Assembly (NCBI RefSeq): GCF_964355755.1
Contig: NC_092675.1
Coordinates: 11,733,312-11,797,311, forward strand
Direction of reading: 5' to 3'
Length of the DNA stretch: 64,000 nt
Source of the DNA: Antedon mediterranea
Lineage: Eukaryota > Echinodermata > Crinoidea > Comatulida > Antedonidae
This document shows, in pieces, positions 20,766 through 32,916 of this stretch. A model generated the notes under the pieces. It did no database searches. It had not been told where the DNA came from and worked only from the letters and a program-made list of their open reading frames with translations. Numbering within the stretch: position 1 is the stretch's first letter; every line of letters starts with the position of its first letter. Position numbers and translations under genes: made by a program.

Positions 20766-21769
20766 TTTATGTCATACAAATAACAATAAATCTGGGGAAA
20801 AGGCAGAATCCCAGAAAGATACAGGATCTTTGGTTGCTTATGCAGATTGCAATCAGCACATTTTTTCCGTGAGAAGAATTCCTGGCGTTAAATAAAGTGT
20901 ACTGTACCTTTCGAAATCCATGTTCTTCACAGTCTGAACTGATACAGTAAATTATTTTTAAAAATATTGTCTAAAGTGCAAATCTATTTGATTGTTTAAT
21001 TAATGAAATGTTATGGATAAGAGTTGAAACCGTCACAAAATGGCTCAGTCAAAGCAAACTTATTTAACAATTTTAACGAGAGGAGGAGCTTATCTTTCTA
21101 GGCTTTCTTTGTTATTAATTGTTTATAGTATGTAATGTAAACAATAGCTATGCGATTGTCTGGCGGTGTACTTTTAACGAATCGTTCATGGCCTAGCTCT
21201 CTGTAGTGCGGTATTCGCGTCAATATCATGTTACATCCAGGGATAAAAAATACGTATTTTTTTTCAGGTGAAAGTCGGCTATTAGAAATTTAGACACGTG
21301 TCGCCCGATGTACCAGGCTAAAAAATACCATGAATCGGATCGTAAATACAGTAGTATGCTTAGACCTATATATTTTTATTTTACCGTGTAGGCCTAGGCC
21401 TATATATATTTTTATTTTACGGTAGGCCTAGGATATAGTATTATACATGATTATTTTAATAAATATAATTATATACGTTGTTACAACGCGTTGTAACAAC
21501 AATGACCGGACTGCTAATAACCCGTTATTTTGAGTCATCATAGGATTTCACGCAACATACCATAACAAGGACTTTTAATAACGCGTTGGAATCATCGTTA
21601 CGCAACACTGAACAGTATGTCCGGTCTCCCGTTAATTACGCGTTAAACAATGGAGTGATAACAACAGCATAGTAGCTAGTAAAGGGAGGGCTTGATATGC
21701 CTCACTGAACACGCCCAACCCCATTTAAATTGGCTTGCATATAACGGTAAAAGTTGCGTTACAACAAGT
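20766..21769. other. Right interior of the 14.4-kb element, non-coding
   Basis: Contains a perfect 24-bp palindrome centred on ACGCGT at 21477-21500 and several CGTTA/TAACG words in 21480-21780 that mirror those near the left end. No gene recognised. Confidence 0.45.
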
Positions 21770-22234
21770 TTAACGGAGTAAAAACATTTGGGCACGCTCC
21801 CTTAAAAACTTGATAAATACCCAAAAAATGTATATGGGTGTTTCCATAAATTAAGGGGCCAGTGGGTATTTTAGTATTGGTGATAGTTAGTTTGCTGTTT
21901 ACTCTAAATTGGTAATAGTTATTTAAAAAATGATTTTATCATATGATAGAACAATAATATGGGTTAATACTATTACATGTTGGAAAAAAAAAATTGCAAA
22001 AAAAAATGATTTTTAAAAAAAATATATCGTGGTGTCTAGCTCATTTTATTAAAATATGTGTGACATTTAAATACACTGACATATCAGAGTTTAAAAAATA
22101 TACTACAGCAATAGTTATTTTGTATTTATTTATCATCACAATAGAGTACAAAGCAACGTTAAATATAAGCTAATTACAATTTCCCACGATTTTTTGTTTT
22201 CCACACAACGGTCCGCGACGTCCAGCATCACAAC

Positions 22235-23045
22235 GTAACATTTCGTGTCTCACTTTGTTACGTTGTTAGTACGATCTTTATTAGTGAACAGACACAAGAA
22301 GTACCACTATAATGACGAAAATCGAATTACATTCACTACAACAGATCACTGAAATTTACCTTACACAATGTTCTACAAAATGGCGATTTTATTTAGTCAG
22401 TTACAGACGAAAAACTATTTTTTTAGAACATTTCGTGTCTCGTATATTCGTTACGTAGTTATTCATAGACCATCGGTGGTAAACGCCGCGAGAGCTATTT
22501 CTGAAGTTGAAGGTCACGTGATTCAAGAAGCAGGCGAACTAAAGTCTCGGCGAAAAAATCATTGCTAGGATCCGCGCTAATTTCGAGTTACAGCGGTAGA
22601 GACTTTTCGTGTCCCTCTGTTACGTTGTTTCAACTGTTACGTTGTAAATAACTTCTACGCGCTTCATTGCATGTAAGTTTTGTGTATTTTTATTTTGTTA
22701 GTTTTTAGAATTTAGAAAATAGTGGGTTATAATGAAAAATACAAGAAAATTAAACGCCAAAACTATCTTCGTACTCTACGTCAACATCATAGTCAAAAAC
22801 TGGGTGTCGTATACACAATGAGACACGGTTACGTTGGTAGTTTGTTGATACTATATAGTTGATATTTGTTTTAATGTGGTAGGAATGTTGTTTATCTCAT
22901 AGCAGCTTCATAATGTATACTCAATAAACAGATATGTCTATAATTGATTAATATTTAACAAATTAATGAGCAAAATTGCAAAACATTTTCCACTAGGCAG
23001 GTTACAGCGTAACATCGTAGAAGATACGCCGTGTCTTGTTACGTA
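22235..23045. repeat. Left cluster of GTGTC/GTTACG motifs
   Basis: TTTCGTGTCTCACTTTGTTACG near 22240, TTCGTGTCCCTCTGTTACG near 22605, GAGACACGGTTACG near 22818 and CCGTGTCTTGTTACG near 23028 share one core. They are probably subterminal sites of the 4.3-kb element (inference). Confidence 0.5.
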
Positions 23046-23734
23046 GTGTACTAGACCTTATACTGGTGTAGTATTTTGCAAATAATTAGCAATTAGTTAC
23101 CATAAAATCTTTAAATTTTACATTATGTGTTTGCTATTTGGTTATTGCTTCTATATGACACAGAAAAATAAAAATTTATTTAATTATTGTCACAAGAAAT
23201 AGGGATAAAAGTCCATAGTTTACAACCACTTTCAGAATAAAAACAAATTCGTCGTTTTTGACTATTCTATTTGTTACAGTAGGAAAAAAAAGAATTGTAT
23301 TTGGTTCATTTCAGTTATAATAAAAAACATATTACACAAAATAATGTGTAATATTAGTACATAATTTTGTTTATTTATTTAACGTTGCTATTCGACAAGA
23401 TAAAATATGAATTAAATGTTTACTATAATATACATTTAAAATACCCTCCACTATAGTGAGCGAGTCCAAGCAACTTGGTTGTCGCGTATGCGCGCCTATC
23501 ATATTTGGGCGATTTCACTTGATGTGTAGGGAATATTTAACTTGTTTCAATTACAATCTACGGAAGATATACTAAGGTTTTATAAATTTAATAATAATTA
23601 ATAACTTTATTTAAATTGATAAAAACAATTACATATAATATAAACGCAAGGCTGTGGATAACAATTTATTATGAACGAAATCAAATCAAAACAACAAAGA
23701 ACAATAGGTTCTCCTAATAGTAATAGGATAGTAT

Positions 23735-24260
23735 TACCACGTGCTTGGGCAATGAACTCTGCTCCACATTGCGATAAGTTTATTTTTAGCTGGCTCGGCG
23801 ACTCCGAAGCTGAAAGGGGTGACTGGTATTTCTACAGGTCTGTACGATAATTATTAAGGGTTTTCCGAAATATCACGTGCTTGGCTAATGAGCTCTCCTC
23901 CACATTGAGATCGCGTTTATTTTTTAGCTGACTCGGCGACTCCGGCGGTATTTCTACAGCGAGAGTGTATATACTCCATGTACGATGATTATTAATAGGG
24001 TTTTCCGAAACACCACGTGCTTGGCTAATAAAATTCTCCTCCAAATTGAGATCGCGTTTATTTTTAGCTGTTCAGTTTGATGGACCTTTATTTTTTAATT
24101 TTTATTGAAAACCAACGTGATTGCTGGCTCGGCGACTCCCGGTGCTCAAATTGGGTGACTGGTATTATTTCGGTCATGGTTCGGTGAACCTTTATTTTGT
24201 TGGCCAAAACCCACATGCTTGCTTCGTCGGCTCCCTACAAAGAGATCGCGCTTAGTTTAA
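23735..24260. repeat. ~140-bp degenerate tandem repeat
   Basis: CACGTGCTTGGC, CTCCACATTGAGATCGCG, TTTTTAGCTG and CTCGGCGACTCC recur in order near 23738, 23874 and 24013, and more weakly to 24250. Confidence 0.75.
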
Positions 24261-24950
24261 TGGGGAACCTTTATTTACTCTTCGTTTTAAATATATTCCA
24301 TAGACTTCAACATTATAACTAGTCTACTGTTTTCCCCGATGTGGTTTAAAAACAATTATAAAAGAATGAGAAATAAAGTCAACAGACATTTTACAACATT
24401 TAAAAATAATACGTAAAAAACATTTATACCCAGTATAACTAAGACAAAATTATCAGTAACATATTAATTTTATTATAATAATAAAATGATAATAATAAAT
24501 ATTTGATGAATAAAATTAATATTTTAAACTAATAATCTGAAAAGAAAGCAATAGTTTTAGTCAAATCAATTTATGAGCATAACTCAAGAAAGACAAATAT
24601 ATACAGTGTTCATTTATTGTTTTATAATTAATAATAATAAATATTATAATCCATCAACATAAGATAAGAAAACACTTTCTTTAGTATAGTAGGCCTAACA
24701 TATTTTATAATAATAATAGATATATTTATTTTTATTTAAATTGGTATAATTTATATTAAAAATACTTAATTATACTTTATATTTCTATATGATGATGAAT
24801 CAAATTTAACCCAGATGGGCAAATCTAATGTTTCATTGTCATTTTTTTCATCTATACAGATCAGCAGTTTATCAACAATGTTACCGTTCCAATTGAGAAC
24901 TGCATTTAACCCCAAAAATAGAGATGCCGCATCAACAAAAAGACCAACCA
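24261..24950. other. AT-rich stretch, one unrecognised minus-strand frame
   Basis: A 61-codon open frame at 24951-24766 on the minus strand is hydrophobic at its start and matches nothing I know. I do not call it a gene. The rest is AT-rich. Confidence 0.3.
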
Positions 24951-24954
24951 AAGA

Positions 24955-25155
24955 AACATCAGCCCACAGACGGTTCTCGAATATACAGTAATTTCAGCGT
25001 AAAAAAAAATTACATAACTGAAATTAAATTATTAAACAGGGTTACCTCAGGTGGTTAAAATCAGCACTGAAAGTACGAACCAACTTTATATACCATTGAG
25101 TAAACATTTTAGAAGTAATGCGCGATTTACCAAATTTTTCCCTCACGTAAATTTA
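24955..25155 (-). repeat. Reversed fragment of the CTAG-palindrome repeat family
   Basis: Read on the minus strand it matches 45307-45430 (ACGTAAATTTATATAG side) joined to the GAAATTACTGTGTATTCGAGA segment found at 46545-46562. It is an internally deleted copy in opposite orientation. It lies inside the 4.3-kb element. Confidence 0.7.
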
Positions 25156-25344
25156 TATAGATTATACGTTTTAATGATTGAACAAGAGTGTTAATGCGAA
25201 GTATATCCAAATGTATTCTCAATGATTTTACTGTAAATGACTATTAATAGTATATTTTAGCAGTTTGTTGTGTGCAGTAGTAATTACAGTTGTCACACTT
25301 TAAAAATAATGTAGTAGTTCTTGTTGACTTATTTAAGTGAACTA

Positions 25345-25945
25345 TTTGGTGTCTCTGTTACACGTGAAAACTTCAATTTTTTATTGCATGAATTATATTG
25401 TTTTATTGATTAAAAGATAGTATTTGATATACTATTTTTACCAGTTTATCAATTGTATGCAGTAGTAATCACATTTGTTACACTTTAAAAATGGCTGCAT
25501 ATCAAAACCATTTCATAAAACATTGTGACGAGTTAAAGTGAACATTTGGTGTCTCCGTTACACGTGAAATCTTCCATTTATATTTCATGAACCATATTGT
25601 TTTATTTCCACATGGAGGTATGATCCTGATTTGACTTGTTGCTAGTAAATGTATATACTTGAGGTATATTCTGTTCATTTCTGTATTGTTTACATGTAAT
25701 TTTTAAACAGCAGTGACTTTACAAATCTTTTATATAGAAATTAAGTCAACTTTAACGGCTTTGCATAATTATTTCATAAGCTATTTTTTAAATTTGAAAA
25801 GGTGTGATTTAAATAATATTTTTCTGCATTGAAGATGTTCCCAAAAGCTATTTAAAAATCCAATTTAAACAGTTTTAGGTTATTAATAATAACTTATAAG
25901 AGGGGTAGATAATGTGATTTTGGTGTCTCCGTTACACGTGAAATT
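25345..25945. repeat. Right cluster of GGTGTCTC.GTTACACGTGAAA motifs
   Basis: Near-identical copies lie at about 25349, 25549 and 25920, each preceded by a TTTGGT or TTTTGGT word. This mirrors the left motif cluster of the same element. Confidence 0.65.
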
Positions 25946-26179
25946 TGCTATGCATGTTGATACTATATAAATGCTGTTACATAGAGACAACAGATTTAAT
26001 GTGTATTTTGCTTCTTTTTTTTAGTTCAAGTACATGATATACTATTTAGAATTGATTATTAGACTTAGAATGTCACACTTTGAAATTCTGACCCTAATGT
26101 CACACCTTGGCCCCTTTATTTATGGAAACACCCATATGAATTTGGTCTAAAGTGAGACGTTTCTGCCCACAAAGTCGGA

Positions 26180-26264
26180 TGTTTCGGCCCAAAAGTGGGC
26201 CGAATCGTCCCACCAAAAGCGGGCCGAATAGTCCCAGGCCGAATCGTCTCAGGGCCGAATCGTC
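26180..26264 (-). repeat. GATTCGGCCC array, right arm (inverted)
   Basis: Units read GGGCCGAATCGTC on the plus strand. It is the inverted partner of 6992-7077, more diverged at its inner end. Confidence 0.85.
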
Positions 26265-28460
26265 GTGGAACCCTTTTCTACTCTACCACTCCCAGTACAA
26301 GAGTGCCAGGCTAGGTCTAGTTCGGCCTAGGGCCGGGTATATGTACTAGATCTCGGTAGGTTACAAATAACTATTGAAATGAAATATAATAAGAACAAAT
26401 AATCATATAACAGTTGCATTTATTTTAATAATAACAGTATAATAAAATTAATTATCAATTATATTTTTTAAATAATGATAATATTCGCTTTAAACTTGAA
26501 AATATTAATAATAATACTGACAACAAAAATAATGGTAATAAATTGATAATAACATTAACTCCAATGCCCATCATATTATAGGTTAAGTATTGTTCGATCT
26601 GTAAGATTACCTTGGTTTTACTATTTCATTTTACTTGTATAATTCGTTTCTTATTTAAGACTAAAATGTTATTTTTGATACTTTTCTTTCTGTTTTTACA
26701 TTGCCTTGTAAATGTGTGCCGCATACAAAAGCGTTCAATAAAATTTATCTTATCAGGGGAATTCGTTATTTACATCTATTTTAAAAGCATCACAAACTAT
26801 TTTTTAGTAGAGTTGTTAGTATTTATATACAGTACAGGTAAGTAGTAATTACAGTGAATTATCAAATAACTATTTATAATTAACAAACAATAATAAAAAA
26901 TGTGTTTTTTATTTACGCCGTTTCTTATACAGTACCGTATCCTAACTTCCGTTTGCTAAAGGTACGGTAAAATTGCATTACGTCAATTATAATTCCTTTA
27001 CTTCAAATTTGCCTATCAACATATCGGATTATAATTACGGGGGATTACGCAATCGATCATCATGAAATAGCAGGCCTAGCCATGGCCGTCCAGATGTGAA
27101 ATAAATGAGTATAAAAAACAGCAATATTAACTTTATTTTACCAACAATTATATTTTGAATGAAATTTAATAAACAACATTATTGCAAACAATTTCATTTA
27201 ATTAGTTATTTCCGATAGGTGCCGAAGTCTCTTGCACATCTATATATAAATTATGGTTAATTCTGACATAGGCGAGCACAATGCAAAAACTTCGGTACAA
27301 ATCTCCGCCTTGGATACCTACCTTATCTATCCGAGATGTACCGCGAAACGTAGATTTGATAACATTAGTGTGCACGCCGACGCTATTGTTCCATATTTAT
27401 ATCTTAGGAAGATATTATAAAGAGTTTTTTAACAACATTTATGATTTCAACATTGGATTTTCCTCTCAATTTCAATTCTTCCCGGTCAAAGTAATTTCCG
27501 GGTTTAAGATAAGTTCACCTTAGTTTCAAATATTTTCTCTCTTTTATACACAAGGGAGCAGTTAAAATAATAGATTTGACCCTAAAGGTGACTGGAAACA
27601 GGCACTTTCCATCAATCAATACAGTGTCCCTTTGGAAGACGAAAAAAAAATTGGCCATTAATCATAGCCATTTCAGTTTTTTGTTTATTTTAAAACATAC
27701 CACACATGTGTGAAGGTACAGTAGTTAAATAATAGGAATTATACTGCAAATTAATAAAGATCAAATTAAATATACGCCATAAAGAATCAGAATATATTGT
27801 GGGGAATAGTATTATAAAATTACATAGGGAGATTTGATAAGAAATTTTTCGAGTGAAATCCCGATAGCTGAGTTTTATTGAGTAAGCTTGCAGGAATAAC
27901 TGTAGGCTATCTTCCTGTGTCCCGTTAGGACCGAGATGTCTGCCCATGTTGCAAGCCGTAATGTCTTCTTTCTTGGGCCCACTCTGTCACGGCAGTTAGT
28001 TTCAAAAGATGATTAAATTAAATAATGTAATAATAATTATTAGGATAGTATTCATTTGAATAAACGCCTCTCCAATAAAACATCACTTTGAATAATAACC
28101 CCCCCCCCCCTCCACAACCCAACTATCTAATAAACGTCCATCCACATATTTATAATAACACAATTATACTATTTGTAGTAGAATTCACCGCACTGTTATC
28201 TGCAATTTACCAAGCATTTGTTATTCTTTTTTACCACTTTTCATATCTATGAGAGGATTTCATTTGATTATAAATGTTACCACATTATTAGAACTAAAAA
28301 ATGTAACATATATCCCTCGAATAAGCACCTCCCTCAAATGACCTCCGCCTCCCCAAAGAGCCCTACCAAACAATAAAAACTATACTTTAAAATGTTATTA
28401 ATCATCTAAAACACTGTGAAACAAAGTAGTTCAGTTTTACGAATGTCAAGCATTTTCAAT
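26265..28460. other. AT-rich region, no recognised gene
   Basis: Contains a poly-C run near 28090-28101. Open frames at 27281-27523 (plus) and 27947-27690 (minus) match no family I know and lack supporting signals. Confidence 0.4.
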
Positions 28461-28525
28461 AATGGTAACCGACAGAAAATGTATAAGGAGAACATTATCA
28501 TTCCGAGAACCATCGTCTACACTTC

Positions 28526-28562
28526 CTAGAGGGGGAGCGAGCGAAGCGAGCTCACCCTCTAG
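28526..28562. repeat. CTAG-bounded palindrome (third family member)
   Basis: CTAGAGGG pairs with CCCTCTAG around GAGCGAGCGAAGCGAGCTC. GAGAACCATC precedes it, as at 46561 and 51214. Likely the 3' end of a related element. Confidence 0.7.
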
Positions 28563-29178
28563 TATCATTAATTATCAACCAAAAATCTTAACACTCCTGA
28601 TAAACCCTATATTTTTCATTCGTTTGAAAATGGAATATTCTGAAATGTTGCTACAATACACAGTAGGAGCCTATAGTATTATTATGAGATAAACATTTTT
28701 TTACACATAAAAGCATAGAAAATGAAAAACAAAACTGTTTTTCTCAAAATGTTGTTTTCATATAATTTCTCACAGTTTTATAATAGACGATCCTCCAGTC
28801 TGTTGTTAATTTTCTTTTCTTATGTTGTCCACCAATCAGCGTTTCAATTTTTGTCAGAAAAACAGATCAAGTATTATATGTATGAAATGCCACATGTGCC
28901 AAAATATTGATCTTTTACTATATTATTACTAATCTATAGTAATAACGTAATATTGAGAATTTTTTTTTGGGTGTCTCTATTTTAGAAAAATCTACATATA
29001 TTACCTAATGTTGAAAAGTTTTTGTTGGGGTCTATGGAATTATTAACAGGGTTTCATTTGTTATTTTAATATTATAAATTAAGCCTGTTTTTTAATTATC
29101 ATTATTAGTAGCAACTCATCAATAATTATAGTACTTTTGTTAGGCTTTTTGTGTACAATCTGTTTTTATCCACTTTTT
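28563..29178. other. AT-rich spacer, no recognised feature
   Basis: Short open frames only. No gene, RNA or clear repeat seen. Confidence 0.4.
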
Positions 29179-29572
29179 AGTTATCCGCTTGGTATACCAA
29201 GCGGATAACTCCTTGTTATTGTATGAGATCAACAGTTTTTTTCTGTATTATTAGTTATCCGCTAAGCGGATAACTCCTTGTAATCGTCCTGTTACTTTTT
29301 TTTTTTTTTTTTTTTTAGTTATCCGCACTTGGCGGATAACTCCTTGTGATTGTATGGGATCATCATTTTTTTTTTTTTTTCTGTATTATTAGTTATCCGC
29401 TTGGTATACCAAGCGGATAACTCCTTGTTATTGTATGAGATCAACAGTTTTTTTCTGTATTATTAGTTATCCGCTTAGTAGCGGATAACTCCTTGTAACT
29501 GTATGAAATCATCTTTTTTTTTTTTTTTTTTTTTTTTGGTTATCCGCAACTTGTAAAGTTGCGGATAACCCT
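29179..29572. repeat. Array of six GTTATCCGC hairpins with poly-T spacers
   Basis: Each unit is AGTTATCCGC, a variable loop, GCGGATAACT, CCTTGT and then a T-rich tail. The first is a perfect 32-bp palindrome (29179-29210). The second is a perfect 23-mer (29253-29275). The last begins GGTTATCCGC and ends GCGGATAACC, changing both outer bases so that pairing is kept. This last hairpin heads the type-A unit that follows. Confidence 0.9.
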
Positions 29573-31120
29573 TGTGATTGTAAATATCTTTTTCATCTTC
29601 TTTGTTGTTCTTCTTTCTTTCCCGGATTTTTGTGACCAGCATATCTCTATTACTTGTGAACATAAGATTGTATAACTTTGTCAAAAGATTGACCTGTATG
29701 TGTAGATGTGCAAGAAACTTCGTTATATGACGTTAGAGTCGCGCAGCGTAAGTTACGCGCGATTTTATGAATTTCAATGATTGATCATAGATTATAAACC
29801 AAAAGTTATTTTGTATTGACACTTGGTGAAAATTTAAGTCATATCTTGGGCAAACTTTCTATGGATTAAAAATGGCATGTTTTACAAGAAGTTACGCGCG
29901 CACGCGCATTTAAAATTTAAAAATTTGCAAAATTAATTTCTAATCAACTTTCTACGCTGATCATTGACATTTTAAGCATGTCAAAAATTCCCTCGCGCGC
30001 GAAAAAATTGACGTGTATGGTGCGCACGGAGTACGAAAATCATGTTTTTTTCTCTTGATATGTAATTTTCCAGCCTTTGCTAGTCATTTTAAAAAAGATT
30101 GACATCATTTCAAATTAAAATGATGTCATACGAACACGTTGATTTAGACAATTTGCGTGCGTTTTAGTTGCAAAAGTGACAAAATATTGTCAAAATTATG
30201 CCTACTTTGAATCTATTATAGCTCCTCAGGATCAACCGTTACCCCCAATTTTTTTAATTTAATATGTAAGCAGATATGTTGTAGATATGAATTCATGCAG
30301 AATCTTTACCCCTCGGATGTTATGACGTCATCGTATGGCCACACGAATGTAAAATATTGGATTTTTGACTGTTTCGCTATTGCTCATTACATTAAATAGA
30401 GCGCATATCGCTTATACGTATTCCATTTCCTCATATATTTTAATACTGTCTAGGTCAATCAACTATCTTTCGCATGAGTTAAAAATATTTTAATTTTTAT
30501 GACGTCATCATGTCTAAAAATGTAAATAACGTCGTTCACCTATTTTCATCTTTACAGTAAGTTTCAATCTGTTATAGCTCGTCAGAAAAAAAAGTGATAA
30601 TCATGATTAAAACGTTTTCTGAAAGCTATTGGATTGTAGATACAAATTCATGTGAATATTTTGCCAATCAGATGTTGTGACGTCATTATATGGGCAGTTG
30701 AATTCAAAAGGTCATATTTTCATCTCTTGCGTAAAAGTTCCTTGCGTTTAAACGAGAGCGCATCTCTCTTTTACATGCCCAAAATTCCTCAAATTTGTAT
30801 TAATGTAATTATTTAGATAATTATCTTAATATAAAATATCTTTATATGTCAATTTGATGACGTCATCGTGTTAATAATTGGATTTAAAAGATGGGTCTCG
30901 TAATTTCGTCTATGCTACACTGTATATAACATACAATGTATTCTGTAAATACTGTAATATGCTGTATGCTACAAAATAGGTACAATTCAACACTGTAAAC
31001 ATACTTAATTCATGTCACAGGATGGCATAACAATTGTCGAAGTTCATATAGTTTAAAGTATGTGCATGTTGCGTTTGCGCGGATAACCCGAACTCGTCAA
31101 AGTGACGAGTTCAAATCTAG
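29573..31120 (+). mobile_element. Helitron2-like repeat unit, type A
   Basis: Body of about 1.5 kb. Near the 3' end GCGGATAACC is followed by the hairpin ACTCGTCAAAGTGACGAGT, CAAAT and CTAG (31117-31120). The 5' hairpin of this unit is GGTTATCCGC (29538-29570), matching the 3' GCGGATAACC. Non-coding. Confidence 0.65.
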
Positions 31121-31133
31121 TTTTCTGTATTAT

Positions 31134-31400
31134 TAGTTATCCGCTTAGTAGCGGATAACTCCTTGTAATCGTCCTGGATCTTTTTTTTTTTTTTCTTTAT
31201 TAGTTATCCGCACTTGGCGGATAACTCCTTGTGATTGTATGGGATCATCATTTTTTTTTTTTTTTTCTGTATTATTAGTTATCCGCACTATGGCGGATAA
31301 CTCCTTGTAACTGTCCTGTTTCATCATCTTTTTAGTTATCCGCTTAGTAGCGGATAACTCCTTGTGATTGTAGTGGATCAATATTTTTTTTTTTTTTCTG
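31134..31400. repeat. Array of four GTTATCCGC hairpins
   Basis: Loops are TTAGTA, ACTTG, ACTATG and TTAGTA, all with the type-B outer pair A-T. Poly-T spacers separate them. The last lies upstream of a type-B body. Confidence 0.9.
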
Positions 31401-32916
31401 TATTATTCTTATTTCTTTCCCATTTTTTTGTGAGTCACGTTTCTCTAAAATGTGTAAACGTAACATTTTATAACTTTGACAACATGTGGGCATTTACGTG
31501 AAGTTGTGCATCTCCTATTTTGAATGACGTCAGAGTTGCGCAACGTGACTTGCGCGCGATTTTATGATTTTTAATGATTGATCATAGCTTAAAAACCAAG
31601 AGTAATTTTTTGTTTACCCTTTATGAAAATTTAAGTCATATCAAGGGCAAACTGTTAGTGCACTAAAAATGGCATGTTTTACAAAAAGTTACGCGTGCAC
31701 GCGCATTTAAAATTTCAAAATGCGCAAAATTAATTTCTAATCAACTTTCTACGCGTTTCATGTCATTTTAAGCATGTAAAAAATTCCCACGCGTGCGCAC
31801 ATTTTTACGTGTGCGGTGCGCACGTAGCATTAAAAACATGTTTTTTTCGAGTGATTTATGTTTTTCCAGTCTTTTATAGTAATTTTACCAACTTTTAATC
31901 ACTTTCGACTTAAAAGTTACGTCATACGAGCACGTCGAATTGGACAATTTGCGCTCGTTTTTGATGAAAAAGTACAAAAATTTGTCAAAATTATGCCTTT
32001 TTTTAAACAGTCGTAATTTCTAAACTACACGGTCAACTTTTTGTGGATGACATATTCCGGAAGTTGATGAGTTGTAGATATCGGATCATGTATTAATATG
32101 GCTAACCGGACATTTTAACGTCATCGTATGGCCCCGCGAATATAAAATTGAGGATTTTTGTATCTTTCGTCATAGCTCATCACATTTAATAGAGCGCATC
32201 TCCACTTATCCATTTTCCATTTTCACCCCGATTTTGATATTGTCTAGGTCAATCAACTATCTTTCGCATGAGTTAAAAATATTTTAATGATTATGACGTC
32301 ATCATGCCTAAAAATTTAAATTACATGTGGCATTAATTTCATCTTTACAGAACATTTTAATCTGTTATAGCTCGTAAGAATAAAATGTGATAATCACGAT
32401 TAAAACGTTTTCTGGAAGCTATTGGATTGTAGATACAAAATCATGTAAAAATTTGGCAAATCGGATGTTGTGACGTCATCATATGGCCAGTTAAATAAAA
32501 AAAGTCGTATTTTCATATTTTGCGTCATAGTTCATTACATTTAAAAGAGGGCGCATTAATATTTTACGTATTAAAATTTCTTCTACACGTTAATATGTTG
32601 TTGCTGAGATAATTTCCTTCCGAAATTCCTATATCAGTGTTTCATTTTCATACCGTCACCATGTTAAAAATTGGAATAAATGACGGGACCCGTAATTTCG
32701 CCTATCCTACACTGTATTAATATGTATACAGATTATACTATGTATACTGTAAATAGTATATGACACAAAATATACAGCATTTAGCACTAACAACATATTA
32801 TACTCTTCAGTTCATGTCAATATGCCATAATCTTTTTCTGTGTCCAATGTATGACGTGCACGTGGCGTTTGTCGTGCGGATAACTAACTCGTCAAAGTGA
32901 CGAGTTTCATGTCTAG
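31401..32916 (+). mobile_element. Helitron2-like repeat unit, type B
   Basis: The 3' end has GCGGATAACT, then the ACTCGTC/GACGAGT hairpin, TTCATGT and CTAG (32913-32916). Non-coding. It carries several TGACGTCA octamers. Confidence 0.65.

Larger units (their letters stand above)
7421..21801. mobile_element. DNA transposon with 32-bp terminal inverted repeats (14.4 kb with insertions)
   Basis: GGGAGCGTGCCCAAATG begins the left end. A perfect 32-bp inverted match lies at 21770-21801. Flanks are TTTA on the left and TTAA on the right, which allows a 3-bp TTA duplication (as in PIF/Harbinger) or a decayed TTAA (as in Kolobok or piggyBac). Subtracting the nested hAT-like element leaves about 3.4 kb without a recognisable transposase, so this is probably non-autonomous. 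The interior near both ends is rich in GTTAAACG/CGTTAAC words, and a minisatellite occupies much of it. Confidence 0.7.
21836..26133. mobile_element. Unclassified 4.3-kb DNA element with 26-bp TIRs
   Basis: GGGTGTTTCCATAAAT begins the left end and the inverse ends at 26133. The 26-bp arms differ at one base. ATAT flanks both sides (21832-21835, 26134-26137), so a 4-bp duplication is possible, though a shorter TA-type duplication cannot be excluded. No transposase frame is recognised. The subterminal regions carry recurring GTGTCTC..GTTAC motifs (see findings). It abuts the 14.4-kb element with 34 bp between. Confidence 0.6.
6992..26264. mobile_element. Outermost foldback-like element, interrupted by nested insertions
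   Basis: The left end carries about five 15-16-bp units ending in GATTCGGCCC (6992-7077). The right end carries the same array inverted, as GGGCCGAATCGTC units (about 26180-26264). Removing the two large elements between them leaves roughly 590 bp, typical of a MITE or foldback element. I could not fix exact ends or a target duplication, so the element status is inferred from the mirrored arrays. The class is unknown. Confidence 0.5.

Noticed and set aside
7421-21801. piggyBac or Kolobok assignment for the 14.4-kb element
   Set aside because: The left flank is TTTA, not TTAA, and no transposase belongs to it. PIF/Harbinger TTA is equally possible, so no family is assigned.
24766-24951. 61-codon minus-strand frame that looks compositionally protein-like
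   Set aside because: No family recognised, no adjoining exon found, and it borders a repeat fragment.
27281-27947. 80- and 85-codon frames in AT-rich sequence
   Set aside because: No recognisable domain, no splice or family support. Lengths are within chance expectation.
29179-29572. CRISPR array or bacterial rho-independent terminators (hairpin plus poly-T)
   Set aside because: Context is clearly eukaryotic. Repeats are hairpins with variable loops and no uniform spacers, and they share their stem with the ends of a repeat family.
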